The position numbers were made by a program, and so were the translations under genes. Positions 22,419 through 33,586 of a DNA stretch of 64,000 nucleotides are shown piece by piece; the first letter of the stretch is position 1; each line of letters begins with the position of its first letter. The DNA comes from Micropterix aruncella (Eukaryota; Arthropoda; Insecta; Lepidoptera; Micropterigidae). Under the pieces are notes generated by a model. That model was not told the origin of the DNA and made no database searches. It saw nothing but the letters and a program-made list of their open reading frames with translations. Location of the stretch: the NCBI GenBank assembly GCA_944548615.1, contig OX155967.1, positions 21,754,752 to 21,818,751 of the forward strand, in the 5' to 3' direction.

Positions 22419-22615
22419 CTAATAATGATAAATTTAAAAAATAAAATTGACAAAAAAGAGAATCCGAAACGACGTACAGTATTGTGCAAATTGTTGGAAT
22501 CATAGGAAATTGTTATAGTAAAATCGTTTATTGCTTGTAAAATAATGGGCCCGATTGAGTTTCTTTGTGAACTATAACTAAAATTGGTCCAATTGGTTAT
22601 ATAAAAATCACTTAC

Positions 22616-22755
22616 TATTGTCGTGAAGGTAAAGCCGAATGGTTATACCATTTCCAGGTGGAAGAAAACCAATTCCATTTGCCATAGTAGTACAGGTACG
22701 CAGTAAGTCTCTAGTTTCTTCATATACCTCATCGTCGAGGTGGAGTTTAAACGAA
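22616..22755 (-). pseudogene. Type-C exon copy (representative of 21)
   Basis: Same boundaries and length as type B. Against type B it differs at four synonymous sites (GAT/GAC, CTA/TTA, ACG/ACC, TGC/TGT) and one codon with two changes (Asn to Gly, giving GIGFLPP). Splice signals are intact. It starts 337 bp after the preceding B exon, so B and C look like a former tandem exon duplication. Confidence 0.5.
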
Positions 22756-22901
22756 CTAATAATGATAAATATAAAAAATAAAATCGACAAAGTAAGTCGT
22801 ACGCAGTAAGTCTCTAGTTTCTTCATATACCTCATCGTCGAGGTGGAGTTTAAACGAACTAATAATGATAAATATAAAAAATAAAATCGACAAAAAAGAG
22901 A
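22696..22901. repeat. 103-bp tandem partial duplication inside the 440-bp module
   Basis: GTACGCAGTAAGTCTC starts at 22696 and again at 22799. The unit contains the acceptor-side part of the exon plus some intron. It recurs in every C module; in seven of them element 2 separates the two halves. Confidence 0.88.
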
Positions 22902-24244
22902 ATCCGAAACGAAGTACAGTATTGTGCAAATTATTGGAATCATAGGAAATTGTTATAGTAAAATCGTTTATTGCTTGTAAAATAATGGGGCGATTGAGTT
23001 TCTTTGTGAACTAAAAATAAAATTGGTCCAAGCGAACGAGACAGAGCAATACGTTAGAGAGGAATATGAAACGGACGATCGTCGATAAATACTACCTGCC
23101 GAACTTATATTCGTCCGAATAAATTCGAGCATATTTCGTGCGGTGTAAGATTCAGATGCTTTGACCTTGGCGGGCAATTTTAATGCGAAAAAGGGACAAC
23201 CGGTCATCACACATTCCGCTTTAGCGTATTGCCCTGTCTCGTTCACACGGACTAATTTTCGATTTTACTTCATGAAGAAACGCAATCGAGCTCAATATTT
23301 TTACAAAATTATGCAACTTATGCAACTTAATGCTATTTTAATTGAGATAACGATTTGCTGAAGGAAAATAGAAGTTTCCAATGGTGCTAACTCTTCCCTT
23401 TGCCTATGATTCATATGTTCGTGGTGGTCGTAAACAAAATAAAAATATGTTTAATTATATAAAAATCACTTACTATTGTCGTGAAGGTAAAGCCGAATGG
23501 TTATACCATTTCCAGGTGGAAGAAAATTAATTCCATTTGCCATAGTAGTGCACGTACGCAGTAGGTCTCTAGTTTCTTCATATACCTCATCATCGAGGTG
23601 GAGTTTAAACGAACTAATAATGATAAATTTAAAAAATAAAATTGACAAAAAAGAGAATCCGAAACGACGTACAGTATTGTGCAAATTGTTGGAATCATAG
23701 GAAATTGTTATAGTAAAATCGTTTATTGCTTGTAAAATAATGGGCCCGATTGAGTTTCTTTGTGAACTATAACTAAAATTGGTCCAATTGGTTATATAAA
23801 AATCACTTACTATTGTCGTGAAGGTAAAGCCGAATGGTTATACCATTTCCAGGTGGAAGAAAACCAATTCCATTTGCCATAGTAGTACAGGTACGCAGTA
23901 AGTCTCTAGTTTCTTCATATACCTCATCGTCGAGGTGGAGTTTAAACGAACTAATAATGCTAGGGTCGGCGGACCCAAACACATAAGTCAAAATGTCAAG
24001 ATTTTCAGGAAAGGAATAAAACGTCATATAAAAAAATTATGATGAGAATTTAATCAACATTTTAAGGGAAAACAAAGTTCACACTCACTATTAACTTGTA
24101 CTTACATATATTTAACATTTAAATTATAAGAACAGCTATTTTAATGACTTATGTGATAAGGGATACTAATGGATCTAAGACTTATGTTAATGAGAACCAG
24201 AACATGTTAAAGAAAGTTTGAATAAGATAAATATACATATTTTG

Positions 24245-26486
24245 TTACTCTTCTTCGCTATCAACTAAATCTGGATCGATATTGGGGATATTATATTTTG
24301 TAGGTAAATCTAAATAAAATTTATGAAACACATCAGGTATTAAAGTTAAAAGTGAAATTAAGTCATCTTTTTTTTCGTTAGATATTGGCAAAGGCAATTG
24401 TGATATAACTGCAATACTATCTGGTATGGTGCAACCTCGGCGTCTCAAATTTAGTGTGTCAAAATCTGGTTCTTTATCTAAGGAGTCTATGTATGATATC
24501 ACTCCAAATTTTTCTTCATACCGAAGCCACCGTTTATCCAACCACTTGAATGGTTTGCCTTTGTCATCTTTGTTTCTTAAAACTAAAGGCCCCTTTAGCA
24601 ATGACGAAAACTCCAGAAAGTCGGTGTTTTTCATTTCAATAACTTGAAATTTTTTACTACTGGATTTGATCAGTTGAATCCAGTCGTGAGGATGATAAAT
24701 CTGTAATTCAGTCTTCTTTTTTTTCTTTTCAATGATACCATGATCTGTATCCACTTCTAAATGACTATGACCTGGTACCATGAACTTGTGCTCAATAACT
24801 TCCAAGCTCAACTTCTGTAAGGCCCAGGTGAACATTGAGCTCACATGCGAATTTCTGTTCTGCCCTCCACAAGTGTCTGAGTAGAATATCACGCGTTTAG
24901 TGCCTGCAGGCAGATTCGTCCTGAGATGCATACACAGACATGAAGCGATTTGATTTGCTCCTCGAGCAGCTATTGTTTCATACCAGATATAGCACACTGC
25001 TTTCCCTGTCTTATTATCGTGGATAGTCAGATTAAATGTCCACAACTGGCGTTTGTAAAAAGCTACAGATGAGCTTAGTGCAGGAGTTGGTAGACATTGT
25101 TGTAAATCAAATGTGTACACTTGTACAGTATTGTCATTTTTATATTTTTCCGTGTCATCTTTCTTCTGTGAGTAAGCTTGATCAGCTGAAATTTTATGTA
25201 GGTCGTGTTGTGAAATAAGTTCAGTTTTTTTCTGTTCGTCCTGGGCGAGTTGAATTTGCATTTTAAACTTGTCACATGTATAGCATGTGTCCACACCTGG
25301 TTTTTTAAAGCATAATCCTAACTTGTGAAATTCCTGACTGTAAATTTTAATTGACGGCGGATTTGTGGAGTTTTCACAAAATAATTCGTACATTTTATTT
25401 ATGGTTAAATGGGACGGTAGATACTTTTTAGATGTTGTCTTCCTTGTGTAGTGACTTTCATAGGAAGGAAAAGATAATATGTGATTTCTAATGGCTTCTC
25501 TTTTTTCGTTCGGTATTTTGTGTTTTGGTACCCTCTTGCCACGCATATCATCCATTTGAGTACCACCAACTGAAGAACGTTTTTTCAACGCAACAGTTTT
25601 AATGAAATTGTCGCTTTCGTCTAATGTTTTTAATAAACATCCCCGGCAAACCGGTTCACGCTTGCCATGAATAACAAAAAAATATTTGTAAGTCATCAGG
25701 CGAAATTTTTGGCTTTCAGGATCATTGGTGCGTTGCCTTTGAGTAGCTTTTTCTTGGATTTCCATTAACGATGCCATGTACGAAGATCTTTTTTCATATG
25801 AGCCCATTTGCCAGTATTCCTCGAACAATGCTTCTCTGTCATTCAAACTTATTCGCTCCTTGCATTTCATGCGACATGAACCAAGTTCTTTTAACATTTT
25901 ACCGGCAATGGCCTTCCCTTTAAGGGTTTTGTATGATAATCCAGAATTCCTTTTAAGTTTCTTTTCCCTCTTTATAACCCGAATACTTTTCTTAGGTGAC
26001 TGGACTGGAGTGGCAATCGACGTTCCATTATTCGCCGATTCATCTTCTGAACTTGAAGAAAGACCTCGGTGGCTCGGTTGTTGGTATGGAGGATCTTGAA
26101 CAGAATCATCGCTTGAAAAATCTATGTCCATAGGCGGCATAAACCCTTCGGAAGAAACCCCTGTCGATGTTGATGGAATGGGTTCTTGATTCACTAACGA
26201 TTGGCTCGAAGTCAAGGGTTGGCTCGTTGGTTCTTCATTCGACTGACCTTTAACAAATTATAACTGTTCACATCTCACGAATACCGAGTACCTACTTTAT
26301 ACAATAATTCCAAAACTTAATTAAATAAATTAAAGAGCAGCTAAATTGAGTAGGTAGAAACTATACCTAAGTTGTGGAACTTAAGTTTCAAATCATTTTA
26401 AGTTAACTGTGGTGATACATACCTTCAATGTTGATGTCTCGTCTCAACGCCAAATCGACGAGTTTTTTTCCTCTGTATGAATCCAT
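24245..26486 (-). CDS. Element 2 transposase-like protein, two exons, 688 aa (copy 1)
   Basis: Exon 1 is 26423-26486 (ATG, MDSYRGKKLVDLALRRDINI) with donor GTATGT. The 175-bp intron ends TTAAAG, and exon 2 is 24245-26247. The frames join. In order: an acidic Ser-rich N terminus (to about 100), a basic KREKKLKR patch (about 114), a CxxxC/EEYWQMGSY segment (146-172), VCRGC (221-225), a DTCYTC knuckle (341-346), then a presumptive RNase H-like core with Asp402 (YTFDLQQ), Asp479 (FYSDTCGGQNRN) and Asp521/523 (HLEVDTDHGIIE), followed by a KKKKK run and an acidic tail (DSEEE). The motif order matches the element 1 protein and, as I know it, DUF7869-type insect proteins. Catalytic assignment is inferred. 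The gene is uninterrupted and could encode an active enzyme. Confidence 0.82.
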
Positions 26487-26871
26487 CGCAGCATTTATTT
26501 CTATACACAACACAATTCTTAGCACGTTACTTCACTTTGGGAATATCAGAACACTACTAACCTTTTTTTAATGTTACCCCAAACATTTCACTAGATTTCA
26601 ACGCAATAAATAACTTTCGAGCGTGCCACTCAAGTGCAAGGTAATAAATATTATTCTCAAGTGTCTACCCTCTAATCGTCAATCATTAGATAACATGATG
26701 CTCTAATCGTACCAAACAACTTAAGTCATAATACGCGAAACAAAAAATAACTCTTCAGCTGATCCTTTCCACATAAGTATAGTTAGGTTATTTATAACGT
26801 CGCATGTTTGAAAATAACGTAAAGGTTGATAGAGTACGCTACTTAGAATCAGAAATAACCCGATCTCCGTG

Positions 26872-26973
26872 ACTTATGTGCCTTAGTCGGTCGACGTATC
26901 GAAAAATATCTAGTTGTTAGGTGTAAGAAAAAAAAAACGCCTTTTTTTGACTTATGTGCTTTAGTCCGCCGAC
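26872..26973. repeat. Element 2 right subterminal direct repeat
   Basis: GACTTATGTGCCTTAGTCGG at 26872 and GACTTATGTGCTTTAGTCCG at 26949 are near-identical, 77 bp apart; the second forms the terminus. This suggests two transposase-binding sites at this end. Further ACTTATGT words lie near the left end (24147, 24180). Confidence 0.75.
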
Positions 26974-26978
26974 CCTAG

Positions 26979-29900
26979 AATGATAAATATAAAAAATAAA
27001 ATCGACAAAGTAAGTCGTACGCAGTAAGTCTCTAGTTTCTTCATATACCTCATCGTCGAGGTGGAGTTTAAACGAACTAATAATGATAAATATAAAAAAT
27101 AAAATCGACAAAAAAGAGAATCCGAAACGACGTACTGTATTGTGCAAATTATTGGAATCATAGGAAATTGTTATAGTAAAATCGTTTATTGCTTGTAAAA
27201 TAATGGGGCGATTGAGTTTCTTTGTGAACTAAAAATAAAATTGGTCCAAGCGAACGAGACAGAGCAATACGTTAGAGCGGAATATGAAACGGACGATCGT
27301 CGATAAATACTACCTGCCGAACTTATATTCGTCCGAATAAATTCGAGCATATTTCGTGCGGTGTAAGATTCAGATGCTTTGACCTTGGCGGGCAATTTTA
27401 ATGCGAAAAAGGGACAACCGGTCATCACACATTCCGCTTTAGCGTATTGCCCTGTCTCGTTCACACGGACTAATTTTCGATTTTACTTCATGAAGAAACG
27501 CAATCGAGCTCAATATTTTTACAAAATTATGCAACTTATGCAACTTAATGCTATTTTAATTGAGATAACGATTTGCTGAAGGAAAATAGAAGTTTCCAAT
27601 GGTGCTAACTCTTCCCTTTGCCTATGATTCATATGTTCGTGGTGGTCGTAAACAAAATAAAAATATGTTTAATTATATAAAAATCACTTACTATTGTCGT
27701 GAAGGTAAAGCCGAATGGTTATACCATTTCCAGGTGGAAGAAAATTAATTCCATTTGCCATAGTAGTGCACGTACGCAGTAGGTCTCTAGTTTCTTCATA
27801 TACCTCATCATCGAGGTGGAGTTTAAACGAACTAATAATGATAAATTTAAAAAATAAAATTGACAAAAAAGAGAATCCGAAACGACGTACAGTATTGTGC
27901 AAATTGTTGGAATCATAGGAAATTGTTATAGTAAAATCGTTTATTGCTTGTAAAATAATGGGCCCGATTGAGTTTCTTTGTGAACTATAACTAAAATTGG
28001 TCCAATTGGTTATATAAAAATCACTTACTATTGTCGTGAAGGTAAAGCCGAATGGTTATACCATTTCCAGGTGGAAGAAAACCAATTCCATTTGCCATAG
28101 TAGTACAGGTACGCAGTAAGTCTCTAGTTTCTTCATATACCTCATCGTCGAGGTGGAGTTTAAACGAACTAATAATGATAAATATAAAAAATAAAATCGA
28201 CAAAGTAAGTCGTACGCAGTAAGTCTCTAGTTTCTTCATATACCTCATCGTCGAGGTGGAGTTTAAACGAACTAATAATGATAAATATAAAAAATAAAAT
28301 CGACAAAAAAGAGAATCCGAAACGACGTACAGTATTGTGCAAATTATTGGAATCATAGGAAATTGTTATAGTAAAATCGTTTATTGCTTGTAAAATAATG
28401 GGGCGATTGAGTTTCTTTGTGAACTAAAAATAAAATTGGTCCAAGCGAACGAGACAGAGCAATACGTTAGAGAGGAATATGAAACGGACGATCGTCGATA
28501 AATACTACCTGCCGAACTTATATTCGTCCGAATAAATTCGAGCATATTTCGTGCGGTGTAAGATTCAGATGCTTTGACCTTGGCGGGCAATTTTAATGCG
28601 AAAAAGGGACAACCGGTCATCACACATTCCGCTTTAGCGTATTGCCCTGTCTCGTTCACACGGACTAATTTTCGATTTTACTTCATGAAGAAACGCAATC
28701 GAGCTCAATATTTTTACAAAATTATGCAACTTATGCAACTTAATGCTATTTTAATTGAGATAACGATTTGCTGAAGGAAAATAGAAGTTTCCAATGGTGC
28801 TAACTCTTCCCTTTGCCTATGATTCATATGTTCGTGGTGGTCGTAAACAAAATAAAAATATGTTTAATTATATAAAAATCACTTACTATTGTCGTGAAGG
28901 TAAAGCCGAATGGTTATACCATTTCCAGGTGGAAGAAAATTAATTCCATTTGCCATAGTAGTGCACGTACGCAGTAGGTCTCTAGTTTCTTCATATACCT
29001 CATCATCGAGGTGGAGTTTAAACGAACTAATAATGATAAATTTAAAAAATAAAATTGACAAAAAAGAGAATCCGAAACGACGTACAGTATTGTGCAAATT
29101 GTTGGAATCATAGGAAATTGTTATAGTAAAATCGTTTATTGCTTGTAAAATAATGGGCCCGATTGAGTTTCTTTGTGAACTATAACTAAAATTGGTCCAA
29201 TTGGTTATATAAAAATCACTTACTATTGTCGTGAAGGTAAAGCCGAATGGTTATACCATTTCCAGGTGGAAGAAAACCAATTCCATTTGCCATAGTAGTA
29301 CAGGTACGCAGTAAGTCTCTAGTTTCTTCATATACCTCATCGTCGAGGTGGAGTTTAAACGAACTAATAATGATAAATATAAAAAATAAAATCGACAAAG
29401 TAAGTCGTACGCAGTAAGTCTCTAGTTTCTTCATATACCTCATCGTCGAGGTGGAGTTTAAACGAACTAATAATGATAAATATAAAAAATAAAATCGACA
29501 AAAAAGAGAATCCGAAACGACGTACAGTATTGTGCAAATTATTGGAATCATAGGAAATTGTTATAGTAAAATCGTTTATTGCTTGTAAAATAATGGGGCG
29601 ATTGAGTTTCTTTGTGAACTAAAAATAAAATTGGTCGAAGCGAACGAGACAGAGCAATACGTTAGAGAGGAATATGAAACGGACGATCGTCGATAAATAC
29701 TACCTGCCGAACTTATATTCGTCCGAATAAATTGGAGCATATTTCGTGCGGTGTAAGATTCAGATGCTTTGACCTTGGCGGGCAATTTTAATGCGAAAAA
29801 GGGACAACCGGTCATCACACATTCCGCTTTAGCGTATTGCCCTGTCTCGTTCACACGGACTAATTTTCGATTTTACTTCATGAAGAAACGCAATCGAGCT

Positions 29901-30567
29901 CAATATTTTTACAAAATTATGCAACTTATGCAACTTAATGCTATTTTAATTGAGATAACGATTTGCTGAAGGAAAATAGAAGTTTCCAATGGTGCTAACT
30001 CTTCCCTTTGCCTATGATTCATATGTTCGTGGTGGTCGTAAACAAAATAAAAATATGTTTAATTATATAAAAATCACTTACTATTGTCGTGAAGGTAAAG
30101 CCGAATGGTTATACCATTTCCAGGTGGAAGAAAATTAATTCCATTTGCCATAGTAGTGCACGTACGCAGTAGGTCTCTAGTTTCTTCATATACCTCATCA
30201 TCGAGGTGGAGTTTAAACGAACTAATAATGATAAATTTAAAAAATAAAATTGACAAAAAAGAGAATCCGAAACGACGTACAGTATTGTGCAAATTGTTGG
30301 AATCATAGGAAATTGTTATAGTAAAATCGTTTATTGCTTGTAAAATAATGGGCCCGATTGAGTTTCTTTGTGAACTATAACTAAAATTGGTCCAATTGGT
30401 TATATAAAAATCACTTACTATTGTCGTGAAGGTAAAGCCGAATGGTTATACCATTTCCAGGTGGAAGAAAACCAATTCCATTTGCCATAGTAGTACAGGT
30501 ACGCAGTAAGTCTCTAGTTTCTTCATATACCTCATCGTCGAGGTGGAGTTTAAACGAACTAATAATG
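26979..30567. repeat. Array interval X (three 1195-bp units)
   Basis: The MITE-like segment variants are a1, a2, a3 in order. After the transposon, TACTGTATT replaces the usual TACAGTATT (about 27133), a mark shared only with the interval at 40635. Confidence 0.9.
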
Positions 30568-33500
30568 CTAGGGTCGGCGGACCCAAACACATAAGTCAAA
30601 ATGTCAAGATTTTCAGGAAAGGAATAAAACGTCATATAAAAAAATTATGATGAGAATTTAATCAACATTTTAAGGGAAAACAAAGTTCACACTCACTATT
30701 AACTTGTACTTACATATATTTAACATTTAAATTATAAGAACAGCTATTTTAATGACTTATGTGATAAGGGATACTAATGGATCTAAGACTTATGTTAATG
30801 AGAACCAGAACATGTTAAAGAAAGTTTGAATAAGATAAATATACATATTTTGTTACTCTTCTTCGCTATCAACTAAATCTGGATCGATATTGGGGATATT
30901 ATATTTTGTAGGTAAATCTAAATAAAATTTATGAAACACATCAGGTATTAAAGTTAAAAGTGAAATTAAGTCATCTTTTTTTTCGTTAGATATTGGCAAA
31001 GGCAATTGTGATATAACTGCAATACTATCTGGTATGGTGCAACCTCGGCGTCTCAAATTTAGTGTGTCAAAATCTGGTTCTTTATCTAAGGAGTCTATGT
31101 ATGATATCACTCCAAATTTTTCTTCATACCGAAGCCACCGTTTATCCAACCACTTGAATGGTTTGCCTTTGTCATCTTTGTTTCTTAAAACTAAAGGCCC
31201 CTTTAGCAATGACGAAAACTCCAGAAAGTCGGTGTTTTTCATTTCAATAACTTGAAATTTTTTACTACTGGATTTGATCAGTTGAATCCAGTCGTGAGGA
31301 TGATAAATCTGTAATTCAGTCTTCTTTTTTTTCTTTTCAATGATACCATGATCTGTATCCACTTCTAAATGACTATGACCTGGTACCATGAACTTGTGCT
31401 CAATAACTTCCAAGCTCAACTTCTGTAAGGCCCAGGTGAACATTGAGCTCACATGCGAATTTCTGTTCTGCCCTCCACAAGTGTCTGAGTAGAATATCAC
31501 GCGTTTAGTGCCTGCAGGCAGATTCGTCCTGAGATGCATACACAGACATGAAGCGATTTGATTTGCTCCTCGAGCAGCTATTGTTTCATACCAGATATAG
31601 CACACTGCTTTCCCTGTCTTATTATCGTGGATAGTCAGATTAAATGTCCACAACTGGCGTTTGTAAAAAGCTACAGATGAGCTTAGTGCAGGAGTTGGTA
31701 GACATTGTTGTAAATCAAATGTGTACACTTGTACAGTATTGTCATTTTTATATTTTTCCGTGTCATCTTTCTTCTGTGAGTAAGCTTGATCAGCTGAAAT
31801 TTTATGTAGGTCGTGTTGTGAAATAAGTTCAGTTTTTTTCTGTTCGTCCTGGGCGAGTTGAATTTGCATTTTAAACTTGTCACATGTATAGCATGTGTCC
31901 ACACCTGGTTTTTTAAAGCATAATCCTAACTTGTGAAATTCCTGACTGTAAATTTTAATTGACGGCGGATTTGTGGAGTTTTCACAAAATAATTCGTACA
32001 TTTTATTTATGGTTAAATGGGACGGTAGATACTTTTTAGATGTTGTCTTCCTTGTGTAGTGACTTTCATAGGAAGGAAAAGATAATATGTGATTTCTAAT
32101 GGCTTCTCTTTTTTCGTTCGGTATTTTGTGTTTTGGTACCCTCTTGCCACGCATATCATCCATTTGAGTACCACCAACTGAAGAACGTTTTTTCAACGCA
32201 ACAGTTTTAATGAAATTGTCGCTTTCGTCTAATGTTTTTAATAAACATCCCCGGCAAACCGGTTCACGCTTGCCATGAATAACAAAAAAATATTTGTAAG
32301 TCATCAGGCGAAATTTTTGGCTTTCAGGATCATTGGTGCGTTGCCTTTGAGTAGCTTTTTCTTGGATTTCCATTAACGATGCCATGTACGAAGATCTTTT
32401 TTCATATGAGCCCATTTGCCAGTATTCCTCGAACAATGCTTCTCTGTCATTCAAACTTATTCGCTCCTTGCATTTCATGCGACATGAACCAAGTTCTTTT
32501 AACATTTTACCGGCAATGGCCTTCCCTTTAAGGGTTTTGTATGATAATCCAGAATTCCTTTTAAGTTTCTTTTCCCTCTTTATAACCCGAATACTTTTCT
32601 TAGGTGACTGGACTGGAGTGGCAATCGACGTTCCATTATTCGCCGATTCATCTTCTGAACTTGAAGAAAGACCTCGGTGGCTCGGTTGTTGGTATGGAGG
32701 ATCTTGAACAGAATCATCGCTTGAAAAATCTATGTCCATAGGCGGCATAAACCCTTCGGAAGAAACCCCTGTCGATGTTGATGGAATGGGTTCTTGATTC
32801 ACTAACGATTGGCTCGAAGTCAAGGGTTGGCTCGTTGGTTCTTCATTCGACTGACCTTTAACAAATTATAACTGTTCACATCTCACGAATACCGAGTACC
32901 TACTTTATACAATAATTCCAAAACTTAATTAAATAAATTAAAGAGCAGCTAAATTGAGTAGGTAGAAACTATACCTAAGTTGTGGAACTTAAGTTTCAAA
33001 TCATTTTAAGTTAACTGTGGTGATACATACCTTCAATGTTGATGTCTCGTCTCAACGCCAAATCGACGAGTTTTTTTCCTCTGTATGAATCCATCGCAGC
33101 ATTTATTTCTATACACAACACAATTCTTAGCACGTTACTTCACTTTGGGAATATCAGAACACTACTAACCTTTTTTTAATGTTACCCCAAACATTTCACT
33201 AGATTTCAACGCAATAAATAACTTTCGAGCGTGCCACTCAAGTGCAAGGTAATAAATATTATTCTCAAGTGTCTACCCTCTAATCGTCAATCATTAGATA
33301 ACATGATGCTCTAATCGTACCAAACAACTTAAGTCATAATACGCGAAACAAAAAATAACTCTTCAGCTGATCCTTTCCACATAAGTATAGTTAGGTTATT
33401 TATAACGTCGCATGTTTGAAAATAACGTAAAGGTTGATAGAGTACGCTACTTAGAATCAGAAATAACCCGATCTCCGTGACTTATGTGCCTTAGTCGGTC

Positions 33501-33586
33501 GACGTATCGAAAAATATCTAGTTGTTAGGTGTAAGAAAAAAAAAACGCCTTTTTTTGACTTATGTGCTTTAGTCCGCCGACCCTAG
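30568..33586. mobile_element. Element 2, copy 2
   Basis: Same length, ends and AATG duplication as copy 1. Confidence 0.93.
30853..33094 (-). CDS. Element 2 transposase-like protein (copy 2)
   Basis: Exons 33031-33094 and 30853-32855. The predicted protein is identical to that of copy 1. Confidence 0.82.

Larger units (their letters stand above)
21070..23959. repeat. Array segment left of transposon copy 1
   Basis: Order: B (interrupted), A, B, C, A, B, C-left. The unit at 22968-23246 carries the a2 variant of the MITE-like segment, as in X intervals. A 3-bp deletion and a few unique bases mark the first unit as older. Confidence 0.85.
23960..26978. mobile_element. Element 2, copy 1: 3,019-bp DNA transposon
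   Basis: Ends CTAGGGTCGGCGGAC...CACATAAGTC are inverted at the right end (GACTTATGTG...GTCCGCCGACCCTAG), with a 5-bp mismatch block (CCAAA/TAAAG). AATG on both sides (23956-23959 and 26979-26982) occurs once in uninterrupted modules, which proves a 4-bp target duplication. The insertion is 9 bp upstream of the exon acceptor, in the same orientation as the exon. One two-exon gene fills the interior. Four-base duplications are compatible with Sola-type elements. Confidence 0.93.

Noticed and set aside
24426..24647. Small plus-strand frames inside each element 2 copy
   Set aside because: They are antisense shadows of the transposase gene and recur only because the transposon recurs.
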